A stretch of DNA of 64,000 nucleotides, taken from contig JADGDD010000001.1 of the NCBI GenBank assembly GCA_016745075.1, positions 1,241,125 through 1,305,124 on the forward strand. The letters run 5' to 3'. Positions 17,280 through 26,060 of the stretch are shown piece by piece; within the stretch, counting starts at the first letter, position 1; every line of letters begins with the position of its first letter. The translations under genes and the position numbers were made by a program. Source of the DNA: Planctomycetota bacterium. Its GTDB lineage: Bacteria > Planctomycetota > UBA11346. The notes beneath the pieces are model-generated. The model made no database searches, was not told the origin of the DNA, and was given only the letters and a program-made list of their open reading frames with translations.

Positions 17280-17578
17280 CTTTTTCCGCTCTCTGGTGTA
17301 CACCAATTATCTTAGGTATCTTACTTTGCCTACTTGCCCTGCGCTATCCTGTAGCTGCTATGTTCATGAACAGCCCCCTTGTTGTTCTCAGTCTCTATAT
17401 CGCCATTTCACAATGGAACAACCTCAGTTCAGAAACCGCTAACAGCACAATGACCACCCATAAATTTCTGACCACCGTTCCATTACTTATTTCTGGCATG
17501 AGCCACATTATTATGGAGCACTTTATGCGAAAGATGCAGAAGCAGCACAAAGAACAACAAAAAAAACAAGTCCTCTGA
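17276..17578 (+). CDS. Small membrane protein, unknown function
   Basis: 100 residues, overlapping the cysteine desulfurase stop in ATGA (17276-17279). Two or three hydrophobic segments are seen (TPIILGILLCLLALRYPVAA, LVVLSLYIAISQW and a weaker one near residues 67-80). The tail is strongly charged (MRKMQKQHKEQQKKQ) and probably cytoplasmic. No family is recognised. Translational coupling makes it a real gene of the nadA-nifS unit. Confidence 0.6.
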   Translation: MTFSALWCTPIILGILLCLLALRYPVAAMFMNSPLVVLSLYIAISQWNNLSSETANSTMTTHKFLTTVPLLISGMSHIIMEHFMRKMQKQHKEQQKKQVL

Positions 17579-17735
17579 GCATGCCAGAATAAATAAGTTA
17601 ATCGGAACTGTTGCTCCCCCCCTGAAGGAACTCTGTAAAGAAAAGTTCGACACTTCGTCTTTCCTGTTCCTTACTGACTAAAAAAAACAGAATAGACAAT
17701 CCCGCTTTAGTCTATTCAATGAGAGGCCTTGAATC

Positions 17736-18908
17736 ATGCTACGATTACTACTCTGTCTCCTTGCTGTTTCTTCTGTTTACACAGTTGAATACCCTGCTGG
17801 TGTAACACGTTCAATACCCTGCGTTGGTACCCCGGGCGAAACAATGGATTTATTTATTCCGAAATCCTACCTCACCAACACAGATCAACTCTTCCCCATA
17901 TTGTTTATTTCTGGTCCTGGTGGAACCCCTCGCACTATGAATATGAATTCATGGGCTGAAAGAAACAATGTAATCCTCGCTTCAATTAACAATAGCAAAA
18001 ATGGTCCAAGCGAACCTATTATCGCTTCACAAGAAGCCGTTATAAAAACGGTTAATGAACAACTCCGTATTCACCCTGTTTTACGGTTCGCCATGGGATT
18101 TTCCGGCGCTGGTCAAGCAAGCTGGCTTATGACCAATCGCCATAAAGATGAAATGGCAGGTTTGCTCATGATTGGGCAATCTGGTTTTGACTTACAATTT
18201 CCCAATCATATTCCAGTAGCCTTTCTGTATGGAAAACAAGAACCTAATAAATCTGGCATTGAATCAAAGATGAAAAAGCTTCTAGCAGCAAAAAACCCAC
18301 TCCACCACAAAATCATCGAAGGCGGCCATATTCCAGGTACTCCCGCAGATAGAGCGGAATTATTAGACTGGATTCTTGCACAAGCACGCATACATCATCC
18401 AGGTCTTTCTGACAATGAAAAATCCACTTATAGACAATCTGTCTTAACTGACATAACAGCATTCATTGCCGATAAAAACTGGACGGATGCCTGCCAAAAG
18501 GCGAACGCCTTTCTCTGCGTACCATTAGCTGCTAAAAGCCCCGAAGGGAAAGAAATTGCCGCTGCACTGATACACGCCTCCTTTGAATCAGCAAAGGCTC
18601 AAACCAACCTTGCATCTTCTTATCTACAACTCTGCCAACTCAGTAGTTCTCCCTATATTTCTTCAAACAAAAGAATAAAGAAAGAAGTCAAATCCTTGAT
18701 GAAGGACATGAAAAAGAAAAAGAAAGAACTCAAAAAGGTCGAGAAAGACTTCAAAGCCTATCAAAGCCTGAAAAAGACAGCTGACGCCAATACAAATAGT
18801 CCTGCTAAAATGAAAAAAGTACAAACATACGCAGAAGGGTTTATCGACAAATCTCCAAACAGCCCCTTAGTCCCTTTGATGAAAGAACTCATTGCTCAAT
18901 GTTCTTAA
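17736..18908 (+). CDS. Secreted alpha/beta-hydrolase-like protein with Lys-rich C-terminal region
   Basis: 390 residues with a short signal peptide (MLRLLLCLLAVSSVYT). Residues ~25-225 have the order of an alpha/beta hydrolase: strand ILFISGPGG, nucleophile elbow GFSGAG with Ser, VAFLYGKQEPN (acid region) and EGGHIPG (candidate catalytic His). It resembles PHB-depolymerase or esterase-like proteins of PVC bacteria. The C-terminal third is helical and very Lys-rich (MKDMKKKKKELKKVEKDFK), perhaps a coiled coil. Its stop overlaps the convergent TVP38-like gene by 4 nt. Substrate unknown. Confidence 0.72.
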   Translation: MLRLLLCLLAVSSVYTVEYPAGVTRSIPCVGTPGETMDLFIPKSYLTNTDQLFPILFISGPGGTPRTMNMNSWAERNNVILASINNSKNGPSEPIIASQEAVIKTVNEQLRIHPVLRFAMGFSGAGQASWLMTNRHKDEMAGLLMIGQSGFDLQFPNHIPVAFLYGKQEPNKSGIESKMKKLLAAKNPLHHKIIEGGHIPGTPADRAELLDWILAQARIHHPGLSDNEKSTYRQSVLTDITAFIADKNWTDACQKANAFLCVPLAAKSPEGKEIAAALIHASFESAKAQTNLASSYLQLCQLSSSPYISSNKRIKKEVKSLMKDMKKKKKELKKVEKDFKAYQSLKKTADANTNSPAKMKKVQTYAEGFIDKSPNSPLVPLMKELIAQCS

Positions 18909-19582
18909 GACTTGCTACTTAAGGCCTGCTTGGCTCTATGCGTCACCAGAGCCAGCAACAAAACCGTTGCTAAGACACTGATGATAAGAATCATCGTGTT
19001 ACCCGAAGCACTTCCATCCTCTTGCAGGCTGGTCCATATCGTTCCTATAGCAACCGTCGCAAGCACATTAGGGGTTTTACCAATAAGCGTTGCGGTCAAA
19101 CAAGGCCAAAAATGCATGCTACTCATGCCGTACCAGTAATTTTGAATATGGTACGGAACAATAGGTGATAAACGCATCAAAATAACAAAACGCCAACCAT
19201 CTGACGAGAGCGTTTGTTCTAAGTTTTTTAAGCGTGGATATTTTTCGAGCTGCTCGCTCATTGCAACGCGGCCGCGCTTATGACCAAGAGCGAAAGCACA
19301 AATAAATGCGATGGTTGTTGCCAACAGCGTCGTACTGGAACCCACCCAAAAACCAAACCAGTAGCCTGCAAGCAATATCGGCACACTGGTTGGTAATAAC
19401 ATTGACCACAAAGCGAGAAAAACAACAAAGCAACAACACGACAAGAGATAATTATTCTGTACCCATACTTGTGAGGCTTCTGCCCATTCCCAAACGGGTA
19501 CATGGGTTAGAATAATGACCGCTGCTATGGTAAACAGACCAAGCAGTGCCAATAAGACTAATGGGTTTTTAAATTGTTTCAT
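18905..19582 (-). CDS. TVP38/TMEM64 (VTT/DedA-like) membrane protein
   Basis: About 225 residues from ATG 19582, chosen because it begins 4 nt after the upstream phosphatase stop; an in-frame start at 19663 would overlap that gene. It has five or six hydrophobic segments and the VTT-domain signature region: LLAGYWFGFWVGSSTTLLATTIAFICAFALG, then WRFVILMRLSPIVPYHIQNYWYG. Family members are lipid scramblase- or transporter-like proteins of the inner membrane. It sits last in a minus-strand run after the aminotransferase, small membrane protein and phosphatase. Confidence 0.85.
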   Translation of the reverse strand: MKQFKNPLVLLALLGLFTIAAVIILTHVPVWEWAEASQVWVQNNYLLSCCCFVVFLALWSMLLPTSVPILLAGYWFGFWVGSSTTLLATTIAFICAFALGHKRGRVAMSEQLEKYPRLKNLEQTLSSDGWRFVILMRLSPIVPYHIQNYWYGMSSMHFWPCLTATLIGKTPNVLATVAIGTIWTSLQEDGSASGNTMILIISVLATVLLLALVTHRAKQALSSKS

Positions 19583-19586
19583 AGCC

Positions 19587-20219
19587 CTATCTATTGGTAT
19601 GGGCCGCGAGCGGTAGCCCCCACACACGCAAGGCACCATTGGTGATACGACCGCATTGCCCACGGCTCAGGCACATACGTTCGGCCGCAGCAACCGGAAT
19701 AGCCATAAGACGCGCTGCGAGCACGCAACATACACCAAAATGTGCTACGACAATAAGCGGGCCGCCCCCCTGCACCTGTTCTTCTTCACGCTCTGCAAGC
19801 CAATTGGCAACACGTTCATCTACGTCGGCCAAGGACTCACCACTGGGCGCTGGATGCGCTATAGGGTCATCATACCAGCGCATAACCGCACCCGGAGCGA
19901 GTTCTTCTATCTGATCAAAGGTCAGGCCATCCCAATCACCAAAATTTATTTCTTGTAGACGCTCATCATACTGTGGAGATAATTCATAGGCTCCTGCAAT
20001 CGGCTCTGCACTTTCAAGCGCTCGCTGTAGTGGGCTGACCCACAGCGCTGCTGGCTTGGTTGCTGCTAACATTTCACGGACAAGAGGTACAACTGCTTGA
20101 GCTTGCTGACGACCATGCTCAGAGAGGTGAGGGTTGGTACGACCAAGAAAACAACGGTGGTACGATTCGTCCACTTCACCATGACGGATGAGAATGACAT
20201 CTAGGTTATTGCGAGGCAT
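19587..20219 (-). CDS. Histidine phosphatase family protein (phosphoglycerate mutase-like)
   Basis: About 210 residues from ATG 20219, which has AAAGGAG 8 nt upstream; longer in-frame starts lack one. The RHG motif (LIRHGEVDES), the second arginine region (SPLQRALESAEPI), LQEINFGDWDGL and the second catalytic histidine (VVAHFG) are intact. The pattern is closest to CobC/alpha-ribazole phosphatase-like branches, but no cobalamin gene is nearby, so the substrate is open. It is separated from the upstream small membrane gene by a REPIN-like doublet. Confidence 0.9.
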   Translation of the reverse strand: MPRNNLDVILIRHGEVDESYHRCFLGRTNPHLSEHGRQQAQAVVPLVREMLAATKPAALWVSPLQRALESAEPIAGAYELSPQYDERLQEINFGDWDGLTFDQIEELAPGAVMRWYDDPIAHPAPSGESLADVDERVANWLAEREEEQVQGGGPLIVVAHFGVCCVLAARLMAIPVAAAERMCLSRGQCGRITNGALRVWGLPLAAHTNR

Positions 20220-20269
20220 AACATATACTCCTTTGGGCCACCTTTTTTTAAATACTCTGAGTATGAACA

Positions 20270-20405
20270 CGGAGAGCGGACGTCCTCGTCCGCTTGGTTG
20301 TATATACTGAAAAAAGGGAAATGTATTTTTGTTCCGTTATAATACACACCTGTCTTCAGCTATTCCCTTCCAAGTCCTTAGGCGGACGAGGACGTCCGCC
20401 CTCCG
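20270..20405. repeat. REPIN-like inverted doublet of a 24-bp REP element
   Basis: Two copies of a 24-bp GC-rich sequence (20270-20293 and 20382-20405) lie in inverted orientation and differ at one position. Each contains its own palindrome GCGGACG-TCCT-CGTCCGC. About 88 bp of AT-rich sequence separates them. This is the layout of REPINs and small MITEs. It fills the gap between two minus-strand genes, ending 5 bp from the stop codon of the upstream one. No RAYT transposase is in the window. Confidence 0.8.
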
Positions 20406-20410
20406 AGCTA

Positions 20411-20782
20411 CTAATGGACCATAAAGAAACTGGTCGCATAGCTGATGGTACGGGCGAGCAAACACAGAACCATTATACTGATAAACAGTTTTTTCGGAGC
20501 AGATAGTCCGTACAGACGCAAAAGTGCATGGCCAACAAGAGCAACCAGTAGAACAAGACCGAGAATGGCACAACTGACGTGAATAGGGTGTAAAATATTG
20601 GTGTGTGTTATTTCTGATCCAGCACGGTCTATGACCGCACGGTGTGTGTGCAGGTCATAAACGATAGACAAATCAACACCAAGACTAGCAAATAAGAATA
20701 TGGCATGGGCCTTAATGCTGCGGCTGGTCGCTACACCACCAGCCAACAACACAACAGAAAGAGTATTAAGGAATTGAATCAT
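20411..20782 (-). CDS. Four-helix membrane protein, unknown function
   Basis: 123 residues starting directly after the aminotransferase stop (TAG then ATG), so very likely co-translated with it. Four hydrophobic segments are seen, with charged motifs VYDLHTHRAVIDRAG and ITHTNILHPIHVS between helices two and three. Several histidines (HTHR, HTN, HPIH) could bind heme or metal, as in small cytochrome b-like or DUF420-like proteins, but no family match can be asserted. Confidence 0.6.
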   Translation of the reverse strand: MIQFLNTLSVVLLAGGVATSRSIKAHAIFLFASLGVDLSIVYDLHTHRAVIDRAGSEITHTNILHPIHVSCAILGLVLLVALVGHALLRLYGLSAPKKLFISIMVLCLLARTISYATSFFMVH

Positions 20783-22105
20783 CTATTTCGCCTGTAGAGC
20801 GCGAATGCCTTGAGCAATACGTGCGAAAACATCAACAATATCAGCTTCTTCTACGCAACTGAAAGCAATACGAAGATCTGTAGAACCAAGGCTGATGGTA
20901 CCAAGACCGTGTTCGTCTAGCAAATGCACACGCAGTTCTTCTGCATCCACGCCTTTTACGCGTACACACATAAAGTAACCAGCGTTGAATGGATACACAT
21001 CCCAGCAATCTTTGTACTGCTCTTCATAAACGGCTACGCGAGTCGCTTGCGCACGAGCACGAAGAATAGCAACTTTTTCAGCTTGTTGGCTGCGAAAGTC
21101 TGGGTGCTGCAAAGCTTTAAGCACAATGCTTTGACCTGCGTGGGTAATGTTCGAGACACAACCACGAATACAGCCACCAGTTTTTTGCTCGAGCGCTTTA
21201 TAGGCCGCTTCGGTTCCATTTTTTACACCGTAAGTAATAAAGCCAACCCGTAAGCCCCAGACAAATTCTTCCTTGGTAGCACCGTCAATTTTAATAGCTA
21301 ATAGGTTTTCATGCGCTTGCGCAAGTTTGCCAAAAAGGCTTTCAGTTTCGCAAGCATCATCAAAGAACATACCGTAATAAGCATCATCACAAATAACAAC
21401 TAGCTTGGTGCCCTTTTCTGCCGCAGCAGTTAATGACGCAACAATGGCTGCTGCTTCATGTTTTGTTGGACTGTAACCCGTTGGGTTATTGGGGAAATTT
21501 AAGACAAGGAATACTTTTTTACCAACACGTGCATCTAACGCTTCATCAAATGCAACTTGGTTAAAACCGGTTAGGTCATCTGTGAAAAATGGAAATGTGC
21601 TAACCTTCGCTTCTTGCATCGTCAACCATGTCAGACGGTAATTGCCCCATAATTTTTCTGGCAATAACACCTCATCACCTGCGTTCAGAAACAGATTGCC
21701 AGCAATGCTTAAACCGTGCGTCAGAGCATTGGTCGTAACAGGCAAACTGATTGGATGAGTACCGAGTGAAGGTGTTTCTGCACGTTGTTTGTCAGCCCAT
21801 GCTTGGCGTAATTCTGCTTTACCCGTTGATGGCGCATAAGGATACAAATCTTTAGCAGCAAGCGCGTCATCTCCTGTGCCAAAACTTTCATGAACACAGT
21901 CAAGATACATAGGGCCGCTAGCGTCAGTCGCAATACCAATGGTGGCATTATAGCGATGTGCTTTGGTTTTTGCTTCAGCACTTTGGCTTAAAATGCCTTT
22001 TGGGAAAAACAAACGCTTACCGCATTCGCTCATAACATCAAAGACGTGTGGACAATCGCTAGAAATGGCGTCATTCGCCGCAACAGCCAAAGGGTTCAGT
22101 ACCAT
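20783..22105 (-). CDS. Class I/II PLP-dependent aminotransferase
   Basis: About 440 residues from ATG 22105, which has AAAGGAG 7 nt upstream. Fold-type I features: LYPYAPSTGKAELRQAW, VLNFPNNPTGYSP (substrate/PLP Asn), VVICDDAYYGMFFD (PLP-ring Asp and Tyr), the Schiff-base lysine segment KIDGATKEEFVWGLRVGF, and the C-terminal DLRIAFS arginine. Donor and acceptor cannot be assigned; it belongs to a divergent group rather than AspC or TyrB. The next gene starts immediately after its stop. Confidence 0.88.
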   Translation of the reverse strand: MVLNPLAVAANDAISSDCPHVFDVMSECGKRLFFPKGILSQSAEAKTKAHRYNATIGIATDASGPMYLDCVHESFGTGDDALAAKDLYPYAPSTGKAELRQAWADKQRAETPSLGTHPISLPVTTNALTHGLSIAGNLFLNAGDEVLLPEKLWGNYRLTWLTMQEAKVSTFPFFTDDLTGFNQVAFDEALDARVGKKVFLVLNFPNNPTGYSPTKHEAAAIVASLTAAAEKGTKLVVICDDAYYGMFFDDACETESLFGKLAQAHENLLAIKIDGATKEEFVWGLRVGFITYGVKNGTEAAYKALEQKTGGCIRGCVSNITHAGQSIVLKALQHPDFRSQQAEKVAILRARAQATRVAVYEEQYKDCWDVYPFNAGYFMCVRVKGVDAEELRVHLLDEHGLGTISLGSTDLRIAFSCVEEADIVDVFARIAQGIRALQAK

Positions 22106-22309
22106 AACGGGGCTCCTTTTGTTCGTTGTGCAATGTGACAAGAGAGATCGCTGAAACAAGCTCCAACCATCCTAGATTCCATCTGATGCATAGAATGGTT
22201 AAAGCTTGCACATAGAACCACGTTCCCCGCCTTCTTCAAAACGGTAAATAGAGATTGACTTACCGCATTGCAAAGTACTCTGAATTACAGAGTTAATAAG
22301 GGGACAAAG

Positions 22310-22897
22310 ATGGAAACGACAAAAAGCGAGGCTCAAGCCATGCTCTCAGAAACGGAACAAACACAACAAAAAACGATAACAACCATCGAAAGGGCCGCCT
22401 CTCGTTTGCACTACATAACATGGGGCTGTGTATGGATATTAGGTTTTTCTGGGACCTATTTCATGACAACCAGTGCACACCCTTTTGATGGCTGGCACAT
22501 TGGTTTGCTCTGGTTTATACTGAACAGCATAGGTGGCATTATAAGCGGTATTCTTGGCAAACGCTTTTCTCAACTCATTTCAACACAAAATGGTCGAGAC
22601 AAAAAAGTGAGCCTCATTTGGTTATCACTCTTTCTCTATGGCGCAGCCTTCCTGATGATTATTCCTCCGAGTAATCCTTACCAACTTGGAACCATCATAG
22701 GACTCATCCCTATGCTAGCCTATGTTATCATAGGTGTGTGGATGAACAGCCGAATTTTATGGATTGGCCTTATCATAAGCACACTTATTCTAACGGGCTA
22801 TTGGACCATTGGCGCACAGCCTCTGCTCTGGCTCTGGTTTGCCGGCACCTGTGGCGGCGGCCTACTTGGTTATGGACTCTTTACGAGAAAAGTATAA
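22310..22897 (+). CDS. Membrane protein paired with a winged-helix regulator
   Basis: 195 residues from ATG 22310, chosen for the AAGGGG 6 nt upstream; an earlier in-frame ATG at 22268 lacks one. A polar coiled N-terminus (~35 residues) is followed by five hydrophobic segments, such as YITWGCVWILGFSGTYFM and PMLAYVIIGVWM. No transport motif is seen. The stop and the ATG of the regulator overlap (TAATG). Two-gene units of a membrane protein plus a small wHTH repressor are common, and the regulator usually controls the unit. Confidence 0.7.
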   Translation: METTKSEAQAMLSETEQTQQKTITTIERAASRLHYITWGCVWILGFSGTYFMTTSAHPFDGWHIGLLWFILNSIGGIISGILGKRFSQLISTQNGRDKKVSLIWLSLFLYGAAFLMIIPPSNPYQLGTIIGLIPMLAYVIIGVWMNSRILWIGLIISTLILTGYWTIGAQPLLWLWFAGTCGGGLLGYGLFTRKV

Positions 22898-23193
22898 TGA
22901 CAGATGCGCTCGATAAAATAATCCACCAACCAGTACGGCTTAAAATAATGGCAACACTCCACGTTCTTGCACTGGAAGAACAAGTTGATTTCAGTTATCT
23001 AAAAGAGCTGCTCAGTGTTACCGATGGTAATTTAGGATCTCATCTTGCCACTCTTGAGAAAGCTGAGTACATTTCTATTGAGAAGAAATTCATCAGCAAA
23101 AAACCAAAGACCTTTATTTCTGCGTCTACTAAAGGACGTCAACAATTTGAACAACATTTAGCTGCACTCAAAGATATAATCAATTTGTCATAG
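22897..23193 (+). CDS. Winged-helix transcriptional regulator (HTH_27/PadR-MarR-like)
   Basis: 98 residues starting at the TAATG overlap with the membrane protein gene. The pattern is that of the small single-domain winged-helix family: HQPVRLKIMATLHVLALEEQVDFSYLKELLSVTDGNLGSHLATLEKAEYISIEKKF. The recognition helix is DGNLGSHLATLEKAEY, followed by the wing KKFISKKPKTFISASTKG. It is likely a dimeric autoregulator of the two-gene unit. Translation from a longer frame starting at 22738 is rejected because it would overlap the membrane gene. Confidence 0.88.
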   Translation: MTDALDKIIHQPVRLKIMATLHVLALEEQVDFSYLKELLSVTDGNLGSHLATLEKAEYISIEKKFISKKPKTFISASTKGRQQFEQHLAALKDIINLS

Positions 23194-23244
23194 CTGCATA
23201 AAACAACAATTTGCCACCAGCACCAAACGAACTAAGGTTCGACC

Positions 23245-24063
23245 ATGCAGTATCGTGAAGTTTTTTGTTCGATTGCGCCAGATCAGGAGGAAGAGCTGCA
23301 CAACCGCTTTGCAGTACTTGGCTTTTGCTCCTACGCTATTACCACAGATTATAAAACATCTACCCTTTCTATCTATGCGGCTGCGGCTGATATACCACCT
23401 GCTGTCCATAAGATATTGGTAGAGATGGAGCTTCCTGTACTCGCTAACTCCGATCAATCGGAAGCGGAGCTGCTTGCAGAGACGCATAGCCATCATGCCT
23501 TTGCACTCACAACCAGCGAACCTGTCTTTACAGTTAGTCCTGATCAAACAGGGCCGCACACAATATTGATACCTCCATCCCCCGCTTTTGGCGATGGCCG
23601 ACACCCTGCTACTCGGCTTGCCGCAGAATTGATCTGCCAAGCACAACCTGTTGGCGAAAGTATTCTCGATTTAGGGTGCGGCACTGGCATACTTGGTATA
23701 CTTGCCTTAAAACTAGGAGCGTCTGCCGTCGATTTTTGTGACTATGATGCGGACAGTGTACGGGCAACGGGTTCAATTTGCAACCTCAACGGCATCATTA
23801 ACCCTACTGTTTTTTCATCTGACTTGCTTGCTGACGTTACTCAGCACTACTCGTTTCTTATCGCAAATATTTATGCCGATTTATTAGAACAGCTCTTACC
23901 AAGTAAAAAACTACGCGAAACAGTCAGCGGAGACTGCGTGCTTTCTGGTATTCACGAACGCCATCACGAACACATTCGCACCTGCATAACAGATGCTGGT
24001 TATCGTATTCAAGCCCATCTCTCTGAGGAACACTGGCATGCATTCTGGATACAACCCTTATGA
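23245..24063 (+). CDS. prmA: Ribosomal protein L11 methyltransferase PrmA
   Basis: 272 residues. It trimethylates ribosomal protein L11 with SAM. Motifs are PAFGDGRHPATRL (PrmA substrate loop, canonical FGTGxHxTT in altered form), motif I ILDLGCGTGILGILALKLGA, and IANIYADLLEQLLP in place of the typical NILA. The N-terminal ~90 residues correspond to the L11-binding domain. The stop overlaps the next gene by ATGA. The altered GDGRH loop and IANIY are departures from the E. coli enzyme but the overall order is intact. Confidence 0.85.
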   Translation: MQYREVFCSIAPDQEEELHNRFAVLGFCSYAITTDYKTSTLSIYAAAADIPPAVHKILVEMELPVLANSDQSEAELLAETHSHHAFALTTSEPVFTVSPDQTGPHTILIPPSPAFGDGRHPATRLAAELICQAQPVGESILDLGCGTGILGILALKLGASAVDFCDYDADSVRATGSICNLNGIINPTVFSSDLLADVTQHYSFLIANIYADLLEQLLPSKKLRETVSGDCVLSGIHERHHEHIRTCITDAGYRIQAHLSEEHWHAFWIQPL

Positions 24064-24440
24064 ACACGACCCAATCACTCTGGAGTAGCAAAAAAAGCGG
24101 TATTATGTGCATCGGTGGAACAACAGTGTACCTCTGTATCATCATATTAACCGGATTTTTCATTCATATTCCTCTGTCTGCTCCTGCCATTTGCGATGCG
24201 CAGCTGAACATCACATTCGACGATACATCTACGGCCCCACCGCTCAATAATGCCCACGTTGTTCTGTTTACGAGCTCAAATAACCCACCTCAGCGCTGTG
24301 CCGTAGCGCCAGACTTTGCAACCAGCCACCAGTTAGCCGAAGCTCCTACACATCTTTCACAAGCAACCGCCCCGCTTCACTGCACGGTACTCTTTACCGA
24401 TACTCAGAATATGTGGCAATATTTCCTTCACACAAACTAG
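24060..24440 (+). CDS. Single-pass membrane or secreted protein, unknown function
   Basis: 126 residues overlapping prmA by ATGA. One N-terminal hydrophobic helix (about residues 15-38, GIMCIGGTTVYLCIIILTGFFIHI) can be an anchor or uncleaved signal. The remaining ~85 residues are Thr/Ser/Pro/Ala-rich with three cysteines (PAICDAQ, QRCAVAP, LHCTVLF) that could form a disulfide outside the cytoplasm. No family is recognised. Confidence 0.5.
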   Translation: MNTTQSLWSSKKSGIMCIGGTTVYLCIIILTGFFIHIPLSAPAICDAQLNITFDDTSTAPPLNNAHVVLFTSSNNPPQRCAVAPDFATSHQLAEAPTHLSQATAPLHCTVLFTDTQNMWQYFLHTN

Positions 24441-24492
24441 AGACAGTCTTTTTATTGTCTTACAGCCGGCAAAAACAAGATAGGCTTCCACC

Positions 24493-25326
24493 ATGATTAG
24501 TTACCTCATCGAACTAGCACATATTGCTGGAAAAATTGCGCGTGAACATTTTGACACAGCAGACTTTGCCTCCTCCACCACTAAAGGACGAGGAGATTAC
24601 GTCACCTTTGTAGATAAGCGCATTGAGGATGTACTGGCTACTCGCATACGCAGCCAATTTCCAGATCACGCCATTGTCGGTGAAGAAAGCCACAATGATT
24701 TGCGTCATCATACTGGGCCATGCTGGATTATTGATCCAATTGATGGCACCACCAACTTCATCCGTGGTATTCCTGCCTATGCTATTTCTATCGCCTTCTG
24801 TGATGCCAATGCCCAACCAAAATATTCCGTTATCTATGACCCAAGTCGTGATGAAACTTTTGTCGCCGAACGTGGAGCTGGCACCCGCCTGAATAAAGAC
24901 AGAAAAGACACCTCGGGTTGCACCAATATAAACCAATCACTTATTTCATGCAGCCTTCCTTTCCGAACCATGCAGCCACTTGATGATATTGCTACGGTTA
25001 TCTCAACCATCCATAAACAATGTGATGACAGCCGACGCTGCGGCTCTGCGGCTCTTGATTTAGCATGGGTTGCTATTGGCCGTATTGATGCGTATTGGGA
25101 GCTTGGTATTTGGCCGTGGGATACAGCCGCAGGAGAATTGCTGGTTCGTTCCGCTGGTGGTGTCTGCTCTGATTTTCGTGGTGCCACGGATGGCCTGCTT
25201 GGCAGACGCAGCATTATTGCCGCAGCTACGCCAGAGCTACACGAGACTCTCCTCAAACAGATTCAACCAACCCTTAGCTACTGGCTGGATGATCCTGCTT
25301 TTCATATATCTGAAAAGTCTGACTAA
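24493..25326 (+). CDS. Inositol monophosphatase family protein
   Basis: 277 residues. Metal-site motifs are complete: GEES (Glu ligand), WIIDPIDGTTNFIRG (the family signature with D, D and the GT loop), and WPWDTAAGELLVRSAGG at the C-terminal metal Asp. It hydrolyses inositol-1-phosphate or a related sugar phosphate (suhB/cysQ branches are alternatives) with Mg2+. It stands between prmA's small membrane partner and the rhomboid-like gene, with no pathway neighbours that fix the substrate. Confidence 0.92.
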   Translation: MISYLIELAHIAGKIAREHFDTADFASSTTKGRGDYVTFVDKRIEDVLATRIRSQFPDHAIVGEESHNDLRHHTGPCWIIDPIDGTTNFIRGIPAYAISIAFCDANAQPKYSVIYDPSRDETFVAERGAGTRLNKDRKDTSGCTNINQSLISCSLPFRTMQPLDDIATVISTIHKQCDDSRRCGSAALDLAWVAIGRIDAYWELGIWPWDTAAGELLVRSAGGVCSDFRGATDGLLGRRSIIAAATPELHETLLKQIQPTLSYWLDDPAFHISEKSD

Positions 25327-25352
25327 TTCTGTCGTCCTATATTTCAAAACTT

Positions 25353-26060
25353 ATGTTATTCGCTTTTTTTCCTCTTTCATTACACATCCCAGAACAATCG
25401 TACTATCGTGCTCTTGTTTCATGGCTAGGCGGCTTCGTATTTATCTGCCTATGGGCTGGCGAAGCGCTCCTGCCATACGCCAATATTGATATTCAAGCAT
25501 TTTTTGGTGGGCTGCTGGCTACCAGCCGCCTTTACACCAATGAACTCTTTCAACCTTGGCAATTATGGACAGCACCACTGCTCTGCGACCATTTTATACA
25601 TGGCCTACTGGGACTCGTTGCTTGGTTCATTTGCGCACCAGCATTAGAACGCAACATCGGCAACATCGGTATGGCTACACTTATTACCGTACTCTTACCG
25701 CTGGGACCAGCACTCACGCTTACGATGCACGCCCCATACCATGATATGGGGCCAAGTATTTTTGCACTAGCCCTCTTAGGCATGTGTGCAGGTCGTCTTG
25801 GAACACCTGCGCTTCGTATCATAACCCTTGCTTGGTGGATGAGCACCATCACTGTTCGATTTCGCATGGTCAACCTACTTATACCACTCTGTGTCTGTAT
25901 GCTTCTGTTCATTGCAGACATTCTCATACGAGTCTTTCAACACAATCTTCCCATAGGCGATGCTAGCATGGCCATTGGCATTGGCACTGCCACAGTTATC
26001 ATAAGCTGGTTGGCGCTCACCCCGTTACCTCAGCATCTCGCTATGATACTACGGAAATAA
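25353..26060 (+). CDS. Rhomboid-fold membrane protein, probably inactive
   Basis: 235 residues, six hydrophobic segments. The rhomboid landmarks are visible: PWQLWTAPLLCDHFIHGLL (H80, H83), ALERNIG (the Glu-Arg L1-loop element) and GPSI with S135 at the GxSG position. The Asn that stabilises the oxyanion in GlpG (N154) corresponds to G87, GPSI lacks the second Gly, and no histidine is seen in the final helix. It is therefore better called a rhomboid-like pseudoprotease. An AT-rich TATATT lies 9 nt before the ATG. The 3' end overlaps the convergent response-regulator gene by 20 bp. Confidence 0.72.
   Translation: MLFAFFPLSLHIPEQSYYRALVSWLGGFVFICLWAGEALLPYANIDIQAFFGGLLATSRLYTNELFQPWQLWTAPLLCDHFIHGLLGLVAWFICAPALERNIGNIGMATLITVLLPLGPALTLTMHAPYHDMGPSIFALALLGMCAGRLGTPALRIITLAWWMSTITVRFRMVNLLIPLCVCMLLFIADILIRVFQHNLPIGDASMAIGIGTATVIISWLALTPLPQHLAMILRK

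Noticed and set aside
17632-17690. Inverted AAGGAAC/GTTCCTT in the gap before the hydrolase gene
   Set aside because: Arms are only 7 bp around a ~35-nt loop, with no T-run in a useful place and no structure resembling a known riboswitch.
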